Positions 50,701 to 59,174 of a stretch of DNA of 64,000 bases are shown here, piece by piece (the first letter of the stretch is position 1; the number at the start of each line of letters is the position of its first letter). The notes under the pieces are model-generated. The model saw nothing but the letters and a program-made list of their open reading frames with translations, was not told the origin of the DNA and did not search any database. Source of the stretch: Branchiostoma floridae. Lineage: Eukaryota > Chordata > Leptocardii > Amphioxiformes > Branchiostomatidae. The DNA lies in the NCBI RefSeq assembly GCF_000003815.2, contig NC_049984.1:14279314-14343313 (forward strand), written 5' to 3'. The position numbers were made by a program, and so were the translations under genes.

Positions 50701-53700
50701 AAAAAATTACATGTTATACCAAAATGCTGACCGACAAAATTCTGTTTTGTTGCCATTTTTCTTACCAGCAGTATATATTAATGAACAATGGATCTACAGA
50801 CCAAAATAGGTCATAAACAAGTTATTTCTGTGTGTGTAGTCGATCTCCAAGCCGTGGACCATGCAGTCGTACCTGAACAACCTGCTGCGGGTGCTGAAGA
50901 TCGCAGACTGGCCGCACAAGGCGGGGATCCTGGACGCCATCACGCTGCTCCACTCACAGGAGAACTTCACTAACATCGCTGACATTGTCAAGGTCAGTCA
51001 GCACTCCAAACATTAGCATCATCTTAGCTGGCACAGATACAAAAGACATCAAAACTGGAGGTTCTACTGCAGTATCGGTCTAAGAAAATTCCAAGAGCAA
51101 ATTTGGTGAAGAGTTTATAGATTCATTTCTACCAAGTTTCTACTGTCAAACATACACCTATAACTGTTGTTTGCATGAAGATAGGATTTTAAACTATTAT
51201 TGGGAGTCAGATACTCTACCAAAAAGACTCCTTAGCAGAGAAATGAGCCATTGTTTTGCATATTGCCGATTCACAAGTTTTCGCAGACAATCGGGTCCAG
51301 GTTCAGATCCAGACCTGGACCTGGTCCTTTGGACCTGGATCATACCTGGACCTGAATTTTCTGTACCGGTACCTACCCCTAGCATGAAATGTTCTGGAGA
51401 TATAGGCTTGCACACACACACACATGCTCAGCAAAACTATACCTCCATTTTTATGAAGTTGATAACTTGAAGTCTAAACAACACTGTAGGTTTTGTCTTG
51501 AATGTTATGATTCCAAAGATGACATTAGGCACAGTAAGAATGGGGGATATGTCTGAGTCTTCTGAACATCTCTTATAGCATTGTTGTTTGTTTTCTCAGG
51601 TTGTTTTGGATTTCCTGGGCGGCCCGCCTGCCCCAAACATACGTGACCCCCGTGAACGCCCATTTGTGGAGTCCGCCCTGAAACTTCTGAACGCTCTCCG
51701 CATACAGAGCAAGGAGTTTGTTCTAGAGCTGATGGCCCTCTACCTGGAAAATGACTCAGAACTACGGTAAGTAGATATCAATCATTTTCACACTAGTCCT
51801 CTATGACATATTGTTAACTTGAAAGTGAAGCAAAGAGATGTGCAGCAAGACCGTTTATTTTTTATATGGCGGCTCTGGCTTTCCAATATTCTGTGCTTAT
51901 TTATGTCCACATCTTAAGGCTCATTGACAAATGTGTGGTTAAAGTTAAATAAATGAAGTAAGTTATAAAAGTAAGATGTAGTTAAACCTCAGTAGGCTAA
52001 AGACTGGAACAGAAAACAATTTTCTTTCTTCTGTACCATAATGATAATCTCCCAATGCTCCCTTATTGAAGCTGGGTACTCATTTTTGCCTGGGCCAGAA
52101 ATGCAGTAAGTAGGAATGGTGTCAATTGCCTGTCCAAAGTCACAACTTTGGGCCTGCTTGGGATTCAAACCCAGGACCTTTAGATTCCAAATGAACAACC
52201 CTAACCACCTGTTGCAGCCTCCTGATCCACCGTATCCTGGGTGACATCGGCATGCAGGACCCCCACAGGTACTTCTACAGGGAGATGGACACCTGGACAG
52301 TGTCCGGAGAGTCTCACGCCATGTTGAAGAACATGGCCGAAGGGTGGCTGGACACCTGGACCGGCAAGTTCAAGGTGAGAACACACTACAAACACTTTAT
52401 ACTTTACCATAGGAAAGCTCATTATGATAAGGTATTGAGTTGTATTCATGATTCCAGGCCAATCTCTCTTTCTCAGAAATGTGGTAGTACATGTACTTCA
52501 GAATCTGCATTGTTTTCCAGACAATGTCTTTGGTGCCAAAACTAAGGAGAAAACGTATAATTCACATCTTATATTATTTTGCCTGTCAGATTTAATTTTG
52601 ATATGTAACCAGAACTCTCTGTCATCTTTATAGGTAGGACATTCTGCAAAGAATTTGGATCTGACATCTTTGGCATTCAAAAGGTTTATTATGTTAAGTG
52701 TGTGAAGTTTCCATTACATCAAAACTATATGGACAATTTCAAATTTTGTCATACTTGTGAGTGGCATGATTTCCTCTTCTGTTTGTTGTGACTAAATACA
52801 ATGCACCAATTAAACCAAATGCCAAAGATGTCAGCAATGTTCAGCAACAAAAATATAGACAAATAAAAATGCTGTTCTTCTATAGGTCAACAGGAGGCAT
52901 TGTATGTTAGATGAACAAAGACTGACAGAGATGTTCCTTTGTTATCTGTAGGTGCACCTGCAGGCCACTATTGACCAGCTGAGGTCCGGCGGTGTCCAGG
53001 GGATGACCAGACTACCCACCAGGCCAGGCCGGAAGGGCAAGGGCATCCTCAAGAAAACTCCTGTAAGTAGCTGCACCAAGTAGCTCTTTTACATTGTATA
53101 TTTCCTTCTCCCACAGTACTTACTGTTTTTCCTGTGTTTGTTGATTCTTTCAATTCTTCTTCACTTTACTGGTGCAATGACTAAGTGGGTTAGCTGAGCA
53201 CACACCACTACCAGCGGACTAGCCCCCTACTGTGATGATTGCACAAAGTTGTGTGGCCCAGGGTTACTGAAATGGAGATGGGCACTGCCCTATGCACCAT
53301 CTGGTGTGGGAAGGAATAATTATTTAACTAACTCACTCACTTGAGACAAACCTGATTAAGAAAGGTATATCTGTGTTTGTATTAATGAACTATTACAACC
53401 CTTGTCTGGCTTAGCACTGGCTGGTTTAATATGTTTACTTGAATGTAGTTTTACAGTTATGACAGTCACTGTATCATGTAATGATTTGCTGCATTGGTTT
53501 GCAGGGCTCGAAATTCATTTTTTGGATTATGTGCACTGGTGCACCCAGCTTAAAAAATTGGGTGCACCAAAAAAGTTTTGGGTGCACCACTCAAATCTAA
53601 GTAATAACCTAATAATAAAACTTAGTCAAATTCTTAAACACGTACAATGACAGACATTTTTATTATCTTTCTAACACTTAGATGTCAAGAATATGATGTA

Positions 53701-56700
53701 AAAAATCAGATGTATTATACTTAGTATAGTATACTTTGATATCTTTACGTACACAAACGTAAGAAAATATTTGGGTGCACCCTGTGCACCCACAGAAAAT
53801 CATTGGGTGCACAGCTCCAATTTTGGGTGCACCTGGGTGCACATTCACCCAGTATTTCGAGCCCTGGTTTGGTATATTTGCATCCTATATTGATGGTACA
53901 CCTGTGTTTCAGGATGAAAGCGAACCAAGGAGACGGCTTTCTGGTAAGTCTACTGCTTATTTACAAGTTGTTACATTACATGGCACGCTTGTGAATGATA
54001 GTTGTGCTTCATACATAAGCAGAGAGAGGACAACAATGATGTTAAAAGTGTATGTCTAAGCTTGGTATAGAATCAAGGCCAAAACATTTACCAAGTACCA
54101 AAACATCTTTGCAACAAGTTTATTTCTAAAGATAAGCCATGGTCCACTGTTCACTGTACTTACCAAATATCCCAAGGGGATTCCCTCTGGCTGGCATATT
54201 TCTTGTGTACATATATTTTGACAATGTTTATATAGTGCCTGGCCTGCAATCAGCAAAAAATCACCTCATTAGTAAAACTAATTGGTGATGTACATTTTAA
54301 TATTTTTCCCCTTCACCAGTTACCATTGACGCCCCGCCTGACCAGTCAGCCATCGATCACGCCCAGCCGATCGAGGCAGTGAACTACTTCTGTGAGCTGG
54401 TGCGGGAGGAGGAGCTGGCCAGGATGAGGAAGGGGCAGGAGAAGGTCCCCACACCTCAGCCTGAGGGGGCCAAAAACACTGTACTGGTCCTACCACACAT
54501 TCCCAGGTATGTGTTATTTGTCATAGAGCAAACTTATGGTGGAGTGTGTTGAAAGTCCCCACCCCTCAGCCCGAGGGGGCCAAAAACACTGTACTGGTCC
54601 TACCACACATTCCCAGGTATGTGTTATTTGTCATAGAGCAAACTTATGGTGGAGTGTGTTGAAAGTCCCCACCCCTCAGCCCGAGGGGGCCAAAAACACT
54701 GTACTGGTCCTGCCACACATTCCCAGGTACGTGTTATTTGTCATAGAGCAAACTTAGGGTGGAGTATGTTGAAAGTCCCCACCCCTCAGCCCGAGGGGGC
54801 CAAAAGCACTGTACTAATCCTGCCACACATTCCCAGGTACGTGTTATTTGTCATAGAGCAAACTTAGGGTGGAGTATGTTGAAAGTCCCCACCCCTCAGC
54901 CCGAGGGGGCCAAAAGCACTGTACTAATCCTGCCACACATTCCCAGGTACGTGTTATTTGTCATAGAGCAAACTTAGGGTGGAGTATGTTGAAAGTCCCC
55001 ACCCCTCAGCCTGAGGGGGCCAAAAGCACTGTACTAATCCTGCCACACATTCCCAGGTACAGTACAAAGTTGTAGACCAAACTTTGGGTAGGGTGTGTTG
55101 TAGCCTACAGTATGGCCACATTTGTTGTAGGTCATCATATAATTTTGACCCAGCTGTAGAATTTTCAAGCAGGCTGTGACAAGAGCCAGTTGCTAACAAG
55201 GATTGTAAGGCAGCATTTTTTTCAAAACATTGCAGCTAAATTTTACAGGACACACGCACAACTATCCCAAGAATGCATTCTGTTTTCCATCGTACAATAA
55301 TCGTACGACATGTAACATGGCTCTTAACTATGAATCATGTCACTTTCTCCTCATTGTAGTCAGATACTTGGTTTTCCTTCAGTCAGTCAGTCGTAGTCAT
55401 ACGGTGTATTACAGCACCATTGGGTTTTCCTTGAGAACAATTTTTTAAAATGTTTTAGTTGAATACTATGGGTAAATGCAGCACAATAACATAAACATGA
55501 TACATGTATATTTGTTGATTTAAAGTGTCAAAACATCTTAAATCTCTACTTGTAGCTTCTAACAAAGATGTAATAATCTTGCTCTCCTTCCTATCTTCTC
55601 TGCATCTCTGTTGAAAGGAACTCATCTCAGGTACTGGAATAAGTAGGACAGATTATTGACAGATTCCTGAAACATTATACATGCATGTATATGGTAATGC
55701 CTTCCTGCTTTGATTCTTTAAAGTAATAGATACAACTACCTGTCAATTAGAGGCCTCTTCATCCATTGACCCCATGACCTAGACTGTCATGTCTGATTAA
55801 CAACTAGTGCTATCTCCTCTGAACTGTACTTCCAGCAATTTTGACCTTTGCAGGCATCTCCCCACTTCCTGTCACTCTACTGACAGTGTGCTCAAATAAT
55901 GATGGACACACACCCACACATAGCCCAAAACACATGAGTCACACTGTACACAGAGCCTACTAGTTGTGCATCCAGTGGATTTATGTAGTAAACCTGGATC
56001 TGTGACCATACAAAATATTTTCCATGCAAGTGTAGAAATCTGATGTACATGTACATGTAAAATTTACATGTAAACTTAACTGTGCCTTATACAATTGGTT
56101 ATTCTGACTCTGAATATCTGTTCTCTGCAGTAAGGGAAGCCTGCTACGTTTGGGAGAGACCCACACCAGTAAATGTCACAGACACAGGGAGACGGGACTG
56201 GCAGGTGAGATATGCTATCTTAATTTCTGGGTAACTAAGAATACCCTGCAGTGGGGGGGCACAGATAAGGTATTAAAGGAGGAGACACTCTCACTGGAAA
56301 AAGACAGTCAAAACCAGTTGAATAGTCGCAGAACTGTGTTTCCAACACTAAGAACATTGTATCTTTCATGCTATTTTAGACATGTATGTCAACCAGATGT
56401 TAGCTTACTTTTTTAAAATTACTCCAGATCTGATGATAAGACATAAATCAATATGCACAAGCAATGAACTGACATGTTTCTGTTGATGTTTATTAAATGA
56501 AATGAGGAAAAATCTACACATTTGTCAAGTACATGTAATGTGACAACTCCATGTTCTCTGTATATTCTTAACAATACTCATTCTAAGAATTACACCAGAC
56601 ACGTCATGTACCTGTATACCATTTTGTAACCATAAAATTTTAATTTCTTTCCCACAGACGTCACCCTCCCCCCTATCCTGCCCAAGCGGAACCTGGTGGA

Positions 56701-56863
56701 AGGTTTCACCCCGTTCCTGTCCTTCCCCACCAAGAAGATCACCATGAACCCGTTCCCCAGCCCTGCCGACTGGTACTATGAGGAGCTACAACAACCCATC
56801 CTCATCACACTCAAGATGGCTCCCAAATACTTTGTCCATGAGCTCTCATATCTACATGAATGA
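35401..56863 (+). CDS. WDR97: WD-repeat protein of the WDR97 (WDR87/WDR97) family, 33 coding exons
   Basis: Coding exons: 35401-35778, 36382-36537, 36934-36992, 37117-37174, 37745-37897, 38468-38535, 38789-38844, 39110-39272, 39796-39924, 40374-40552, 41022-41117, 41662-41900, 42141-42213, 42510-42692, 43095-43233, 43644-43750, 44251-44401, 44806-44881, 45366-45524, 45899-45956, 46399-46527, 47132-47388, 48116-48499, 48919-49039, 50116-50372, 50840-50992, 51600-51766, 52218-52374, 52952-53062, 53913-53943, 54320-54506, 56131-56204, 56658-56863. All introns are GT-AG and phases agree throughout: 4,914 bases, 1,637 residues and a TGA stop. That is close to the roughly 1,620 residues I recall for human WDR97. 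Order: disordered N-terminus, WD40 region (about 127-745), charged linker, acidic and proline-rich parts, helical HEAT/ARM-like part, C-terminal NPFPSPADWYYEEL. Relatives occur in ciliated organisms; a ciliary or sperm role is inference. WDR87 or another WD-repeat branch is the alternative. Confidence 0.75.
36382..43750 (+). CDS. WDR97: WDR97-like exons 2-16: WD40 propeller region
   Basis: About residues 127-745. Clear WD signatures are LITASKDGSVKVWD (exons 7-8), GHTGAITDLVVYPYGPF then IISASQDCTIRVWS (exon 8), IISAGRDNVVKVWR (exons 13-14) and FASSSLDGTVKIWN (exon 15). Less regular blades are suggested by VLGGRKDGHIAALDWETG (exon 12) and CVCEDSAVRIIAP (exon 10). The length would hold two propellers. 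Several exon joins fall inside a blade (for example between KDGS and VKVW), so the intron positions do not follow blade borders. WD propellers normally serve as binding platforms; no catalytic motif is present. Confidence 0.8.
36662..36811. mobile_element. pogo-like MITE fragment in intron 2
   Basis: The right end, read on the minus strand, is CAGTGAAACTTGTTTAAGCG next to gaccac and a TA target. The left end is degraded (CAGGTCGCGGTCAC). The interior contains tggtcgctt and ggtcgttatagg motifs like the family at 27,594. Confidence 0.5.
37270..37505 (-). mobile_element. SINE copy 3 in intron 4 (5' truncated)
   Basis: Contains, in minus orientation, the gcccaaccgagatgccc / ggatttgaactg / ccctcaaaca parts of the SINE family and a tail (gtagtgcctagtggcac) shared with the copy at 37,935. 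The A-box head is missing or unrecognisable. Confidence 0.55.
37935..38206 (-). mobile_element. SINE copy 4 in intron 5 (nearly full length)
   Basis: Minus-strand copy starting ggatgtccctgtagctcaac with A box, ttagttggta spacer, gggaatgaactg and acctcctcaaacccggg parts and the agtgcctcatgacac tail. Confidence 0.7.
39278..39474. mobile_element. TACTGTAAAA inverted-repeat element at the exon 8 donor
   Basis: The left end TACTGTAAAAGCCTTTAA and the right end (minus strand) TACTGTAAAAGTTTAAA are inverted repeats. The element begins at intron position +6, directly after GTAAG of the exon 8 donor. It belongs to the same family as 2,559-2,741. Confidence 0.6.
42294..42445 (+). mobile_element. SINE copy 5 in intron 13 (truncated)
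   Basis: Starts gggatgtccctgtggctcaa with A box and agttgagctcctggttcc, then jumps to the 3' region (gtgccactatgcacttcaag), so the middle is deleted. Confidence 0.6.
43329..43530 (+). mobile_element. SINE copy 6 in intron 15
   Basis: Starts gggatgtccctgtagctcaa and keeps the A box, the ttagtttgtaactgggag spacer, a B-box-like ggtcaagtatg and the gggcatccctgtcagctaca part, followed by a shortened 3' end. Confidence 0.65.
44251..46527 (+). CDS. WDR97: WDR97-like exons 17-21: charged helical linker
   Basis: About residues 746-936. It begins MPKTYIFRMVSMQFPEAFQEEP, continues with a strongly charged helix (SVEEEEELHREEREKEQ) and a Lys-rich stretch (LTRQKKPKLNKKKVKSEAFKK), then KDPDDFDPDTYFLEPPEPDEDPYMPE. 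This could form a short coiled coil joining the propeller to the C-terminal half. Exon 18 is only 76 and exon 20 only 58 bases. Confidence 0.75.
44446..44690 (+). mobile_element. Second SINE-like repeat family in intron 17
   Basis: Contains gcccattattacacctgggt, ggagtgaggaaagttg, tttcccaaggacacaacatg and tggaatcaaacctttgatc, an order seen in a widespread invertebrate repeat whose end looks like a tRNA B box. A related copy lies at about 52,000-52,217. Confidence 0.5.
45031..45260 (+). mobile_element. SINE copy 7 in intron 18
   Basis: Starts ggaatgtctgtggctcaact with the A box, ttagttggtaactggaaga spacer, ggttgaaatcct B-box-like part, gcatctcaattggggctgca and agaagggatgtaaaatgg. Its end is followed 100 bases later by exon 19. 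Confidence 0.65.
45600..45800 (+). mobile_element. SINE copy 8 in intron 19 (degraded head)
   Basis: The head is degraded, but gagttcaatcccgggtaggg, catctcggttggcgctgcca, gaagggacgtaaaatgagg and gtgtttgagagg and a tail with acaaggaaactt follow in family order. Confidence 0.6.
47132..47388 (+). CDS. WDR97: WDR97-like exon 22: Glu-rich segment
   Basis: About residues 937-1022. A poly-acidic run (EEVKEEKKEEEEEEEK) is followed by PPMTYVINPSGFIPNSILVRLLWPAEEMEKQKKA, a segment with a more ordered look. The acceptor (tgaatacca/g) has a weak pyrimidine tract, but the frame on both sides requires it. The A/G-rich repeat coding for the Glu run is a likely site of length variation. Confidence 0.75.
48116..48499 (+). 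CDS. WDR97: WDR97-like exon 23: internal LPLS repeats
   Basis: The largest exon, 128 codons, about residues 1023-1150. After KFKSRRKRRALLHQLKTELK comes a diverged peptide repeat of about 20-23 residues: KLPLSSSLKKQNF, VPLSPQVRKEDTL, VPLRSPERQLDTS, LPLSPLGKKQDTN, LPLSS. The repeat is Ser/Pro/Lys rich and low in predicted structure. The exon is in phase 0 at both ends and could be skipped without a frameshift. The donor CTC|GTGAGT is followed by an in-frame extension to a stop at 48,518. Confidence 0.7.
48919..50372 (+). CDS. WDR97: WDR97-like exons 24-25: acidic then proline-rich segment
   Basis: Exon 24 is acidic (VEDEFEDEVKSWSDEEEE). Exon 25 is strongly proline-rich: EPTPEPSPEPPPPPKPK, then LTPPKPPTPSPPPPPK and PTPPPPSPPRPLTP, which could bind SH3, WW or profilin-type partners; that is inference. 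It ends LPDFISQFDGTDWYKQFFSDPK, entering the helical domain. The joint residue is split between the exons (phase 1). A possible 33-base exon in the intron between them is listed separately. Confidence 0.75.
49105..49262. mobile_element. Foldback MITE in intron 24 (about 158 bp hairpin)
   Basis: The left arm TGAACTGGGCTGAGGTTTCC... and the right arm read on the minus strand TGAACTGAGGTTTCCACTTT... pair over most of their length, including ggcctctarccagctgtca. The transcript would form a long stem with a short loop around aagtaaacttttaggc. Confidence 0.75.
49533..49640. mobile_element. pogo-like MITE fragment in intron 24
   Basis: Begins TA CAGTCAAACCTGTCTTTAA next to tgacc, as in the element at 27,594; the right end is incomplete (ctagtacaggtttt). 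It contains the same gaccactaaagacagg-type interior. Confidence 0.6.
49755..49787 (+). CDS. WDR97: Candidate 33-bp microexon in intron 24
   Basis: The segment lies between an acceptor, tattcattcag, and a consensus donor, A|GTAAGT. It is phase 1 at both ends and exactly 33 bases, so inclusion would add 11 residues (ETEARFLISQA) and change the following Glu to Lys without breaking the frame. Chance can produce such a match; support is the combination of a perfect donor, compatible phase and lack of stops. Confidence 0.3.
50840..53062 (+). CDS. WDR97: WDR97-like exons 26-29: helical HEAT/ARM-like region
   Basis: About residues 1277-1472. Alternating amphipathic helices such as KAGILDAITLLHSQENFTNI, VESALKLLNALRIQSKEFV and LRLLIHRILGDIGMQDP resemble HEAT or ARM repeats. 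Exon 28 ends WLDTWTGKFK and exon 29 carries a basic tail (RPGRKGKGILKKTP). Such folds usually serve protein-protein binding. No metal or nucleotide site is visible. The acceptor of exon 28 lies at the very end of a SINE-like repeat (see 52,000-52,217). Confidence 0.75.
51197..51384 (-). mobile_element. hAT-type MITE fragment in intron 26
   Basis: Read on the minus strand it begins TAGGGGTAGGTACCGGTACA, then gaaaattcaggtccagg and the ggtccaggtctgg run and a gaaaacttgtgaatcgg part. This matches 4,346-4,460 in order and sequence. The other terminus could not be found, so the copy is probably truncated. Confidence 0.65.
52000..52217. mobile_element. SINE-like repeat abutting exon 28
   Basis: Contains aagctgggtactcatttttg, cctgtccaaagtcac and a B-box-like gattcaaacccagga, then gacctttagattccaaatga and accctaaccacctgttgcag. 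It is related to 44,446-44,690. The repeat appears to run up to, and supply, the splice acceptor of exon 28 (AG at 52,216-52,217). Confidence 0.45.
53502..53866. mobile_element. hAT-like MITE with CAGGGCTCGAAAT ends in intron 29
   Basis: The left end CAGGGCTCGAAATTC and the right end, read on the minus strand, CAGGGCTCGAAATACT form an inverted repeat. CAGGG...CCCTG ends are typical of hAT elements. The interior carries nine or so GTGCAC hexamers within gggtgcacc-type motifs. A TGGTTTG direct repeat borders both sides, roughly fitting a degraded 8-bp target duplication. The right end lies 46 bases upstream of exon 30. Confidence 0.65.
53913..54506 (+). CDS. WDR97: WDR97-like exons 30-31
   Basis: Exon 30 is only 31 bases (DESEPRRRLS) and is flanked by an hAT-like element ending 46 bases upstream. 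Exon 31 reads TIDAPPDQSAIDHAQPIEAV, then FCELVREEELARMRKGQ and PTPQPEGAKNTVLVLPHIP. The last 66 bases of exon 31, with its donor and 38 further bases, are the first unit of a six-copy 110-bp tandem array, so the transcript has five decoy donors downstream. Confidence 0.75.
54441..55100 (+). repeat. Six-copy 110-bp tandem array copying the exon 31 / donor boundary
   Basis: Units start at 54,441, 54,551, 54,661, 54,771, 54,881 and 54,991, exactly 110 bases apart. Each holds 66 bases of exon 31 sequence, a splice donor (gtatgt in units 1-2, gtacgt in units 3-5, gtacag in unit 6) and intron start. Units 4 and 5 are essentially identical and the last three share taatcc and agcact variants, so the array grew recently by unequal exchange. 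Unit 6 fades out after its donor. Confidence 0.95.
56131..56863 (+). CDS. WDR97: WDR97-like exons 32-33: C-terminus
   Basis: Exon 32 encodes KGSLLRLGETHTSKCHRHRE with a His/Cys-rich tract; exon 33 encodes LPPILPKRNLVEGFTPFL, then KKITMNPFPSPADWYYEE and ends YFVHELSYLHE before TGA at 56,861-56,863. The aromatic NPFP...DWYYEEL segment looks like a conserved family signature. Exon 32 could not be checked against a homologue and is the least certain join, although its phases fit on both sides. Confidence 0.7.
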
Positions 56864-57625
56864 TGACAATGTTACAATGTGTTTGATTAAGATATCATTC
56901 TCCTGTATCCTATCTCCTGTAATCTAAGTAAATACAGTCAAACAGGTACTAGTGAAAACCTCTTTATAAGGGCCACCTGGCTCCAGCATTGACTCAGGCA
57001 TTGTTAGAATTCTGCGTATGGTGACCACCTATCCATCGTGATCATTTTCTTTAAGTCCCTCAAGTACTAATAGTCAATGTAGATAGCAGAACAAAGGTAA
57101 TGGTTGTATTGGGGGGACTACAGTATAGGAAAACTGTCTATCCCACCCCCTTGTAAAAGTTTTATGGACAGTTACAATGTACAGTTTGTATGTTATGTAT
57201 AATGTCATGTTGTTGCATTTAAATGATTGACAAATGTCTTGTACTGTGTTGGTTTTGGACCTAGTATGGTGGACTGATTTTTGCTCAGTGATGCAAAATG
57301 TGCAAGCTATAACAATGCCAATGAATGCTGCTCATAAGTAGTACAATGTACATTTTTTTTCCTGTTTGTAATTTAACCATGTATGTTATACCCTTGAACT
57401 ATGGTAAAGGTGTAGTCTTTCTTACAACTGTAAATATCAATGAATGTGGTGTAATAATTCTATTCTTGTAACTTACAAGTTAAGATCTATATGAATACAA
57501 AAGTTAGATATATGCAATTTATCAATGTGATACCAACATTTTATAGTGATGTAAATATAATGGAACAGTTGCATATCACACAGCGTTAAATCGTTCAAGA
57601 TTAAATTATACTTACTGAAGCACTA
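56864..57625 (+). other. 3' UTR and poly(A) region of the WDR97-like gene
   Basis: After the stop the sequence is AT-rich without coding potential. The best poly(A) signal is ATTAAA at 57,600-57,605, followed about 20-30 bases later by the GU/U-rich gtgtgttcttttttt. No earlier AATAAA is seen. The UTR contains a pogo-like repeat end (CAGTCAAACAGGT from 56,935). Confidence 0.5.
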
Positions 57626-58328
57626 GGAGTGTGTTCTTTTTTTTAAACCCTTTATATCATGTTATGATAAAAATTATTATAGCAATAGAGCGAGCTAAGG
57701 CCTGTTCACAATACTAGTATTCAAGTCCATAAGTTCTGTATTGACATTTTTTGGGGAAGGTTGTTTTTGACTTTGACCCATTGTACAGTTGTGCAGTCTG
57801 AACAAACTCCCAAAAATTCGGTCACAAACTTTACCAGAAGAAAATATGGGGCTCATATGAAATTGAATATACGCATACAGCGTAAGTGTGAAGGGGCCCT
57901 AGCACGTGTACCAAGCTCGCTGTTGACAATAATTGAAATGAGAATGTTTTTGATCCTCATTGAAATTCTAAACCATTAGGTATTATACCCTTTAGATATA
58001 TCTAAAGCAGGTACCTCACTAAAGCTGCAGCATATGAACAATCTCGCTGTGGCCTAGTGATTTGATGGGTTTTAACGAATTACAAAAAAAAAACAATCTT
58101 GTTGCAATTTGTGTATTTTGTGATTTTTAAGTCATGTTTGTACAGTACAGTTTGCATGATATTCCCATTCTGAAGTCAAGGGTAGCACAGAGCTGATTTA
58201 GGAAGCAGCGACACTGCCAATGTACCCCAGTCCAGTGAGATACATGTACCCACTTAACTAGACTATAACGCTTCCCTGTTGCATACACAGTATGTTTATG
58301 CTTCCCCATCTTTTCCGATCTTAAACAT
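57626..58328. other. Convergent intergenic region
   Basis: Lies between the 3' end of the WDR97-like gene and the stop codon of the Rost-like gene; it must hold the 3' UTR of the latter on the minus strand. No AATAAA is visible on that strand; an ATTAAA overlaps the stop codon itself (58,328-58,333), which would be unusually close. The 72-codon plus-strand frame at 57,761 shows no domain. Confidence 0.45.
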
Positions 58329-59174
58329 TTAATAGAACATATCTCTTGCTTTGGAAATCCCCACCAGCACACAATGCATAACAAAAGTTAACATGCTCAG
58401 ACTAACGCTCACAACCAGTGCTTGCCCAGGTGCCTTGGTGTAGTCCAAAAACCAGTAAGCGATATTCTCAGACCCAGTCATCTGGCCGACAGCCCAGTAC
58501 ACAAGGGTGGAAGTCAAATATGCAATGTAGAGTCCAGCAATATATACGTAGTCATTGAGACGAATTGGTACCCGGGATAAGAGGATGTCTACAATAACGA
58601 TAACAGAGTTCACCACATGTGTCAGGATTGCATGCAAATCCCATCCATAGATATGACTGAGCAGGACTGCGTAACCAATGCTTGTGACAAAGCTAGCTGT
58701 GTATGTCATTATTGAGAGGGGCCGATAAGCTCTGAGATGCCAGGGAAGCTTGGATGGCTGCTGACGTGGGCTGTGTTGTGACTTTCTGGCAGCATTTTGG
58801 ATCTTCTGAAAAGGAAAGAGGACTATGTCATGTAAGGCTCTGTAAAAATGAGAAAAAAAATTCACATTGTGCTTACAATTTGCCATACTTTTCTAGCACC
58901 TTAAACCAAGGGTCAGCAGGGATGGAAGACTGACCTGTACAGGGCGGTGTGCAGCACAGAGGGCAGCGCCCCATGTAAAATGCACGGCCAGGAGGGTGAC
59001 AGACCAGTTGGATGCCAAGGAAAGCCACAGTAGAAAGCCAACTCCAAAGTACTGGACATCGCACCAGATGTAGTACAGAATGCCACCAGCCATCAGCAAA
59101 CGGTACAGCAGGTACGGAGTCTGACTACTGACCCACTGTTGGCTCAGAAAGGAATTGATTAAGATGTGGAACAT
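58329..59174 (-). CDS. rost: Rolling stone (Rost) family multi-pass membrane protein
   Basis: Two exons, 58,935-59,174 and 58,329-58,805, join in phase 0 (CCTGTACAG|GTCAGT donor; ctctttccttttcag acceptor) into 238 residues with a TAA stop. Family marks are FLSQQW near residue 13 followed by YLLYRLLMAG, the DVQYFGVGFLLWLSLASNW segment, RPLSIMTYTASF after the basic exon junction, and VPIRLNDYVY, LVYWAVG and WFLDYTKAPGQA. About six hydrophobic segments are visible. Rost was first described in fly muscle and is linked to myoblast fusion; most family members are uncharacterised, so function here is open. The start MFHILINSF is chosen because the SQW motif follows it at the usual distance; length is a little short for the family, so an extra N-terminal exon cannot be excluded. 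Confidence 0.8.

Noticed and set aside
55595-55640. Possible 13-base exon between exons 31 and 32 (gttgaaag / gtactgg)
   Set aside because: Would break the frame and is too short to support; exon 31 joins exon 32 in phase without it.
58807-58886. Upstream extension of Rost exon 3 to ATG at 58,884
   Set aside because: The segment includes the pyrimidine tract and acceptor (ctctttccttttcag); joining to the exon at 58,935-59,174 in phase 0 restores the family motifs.
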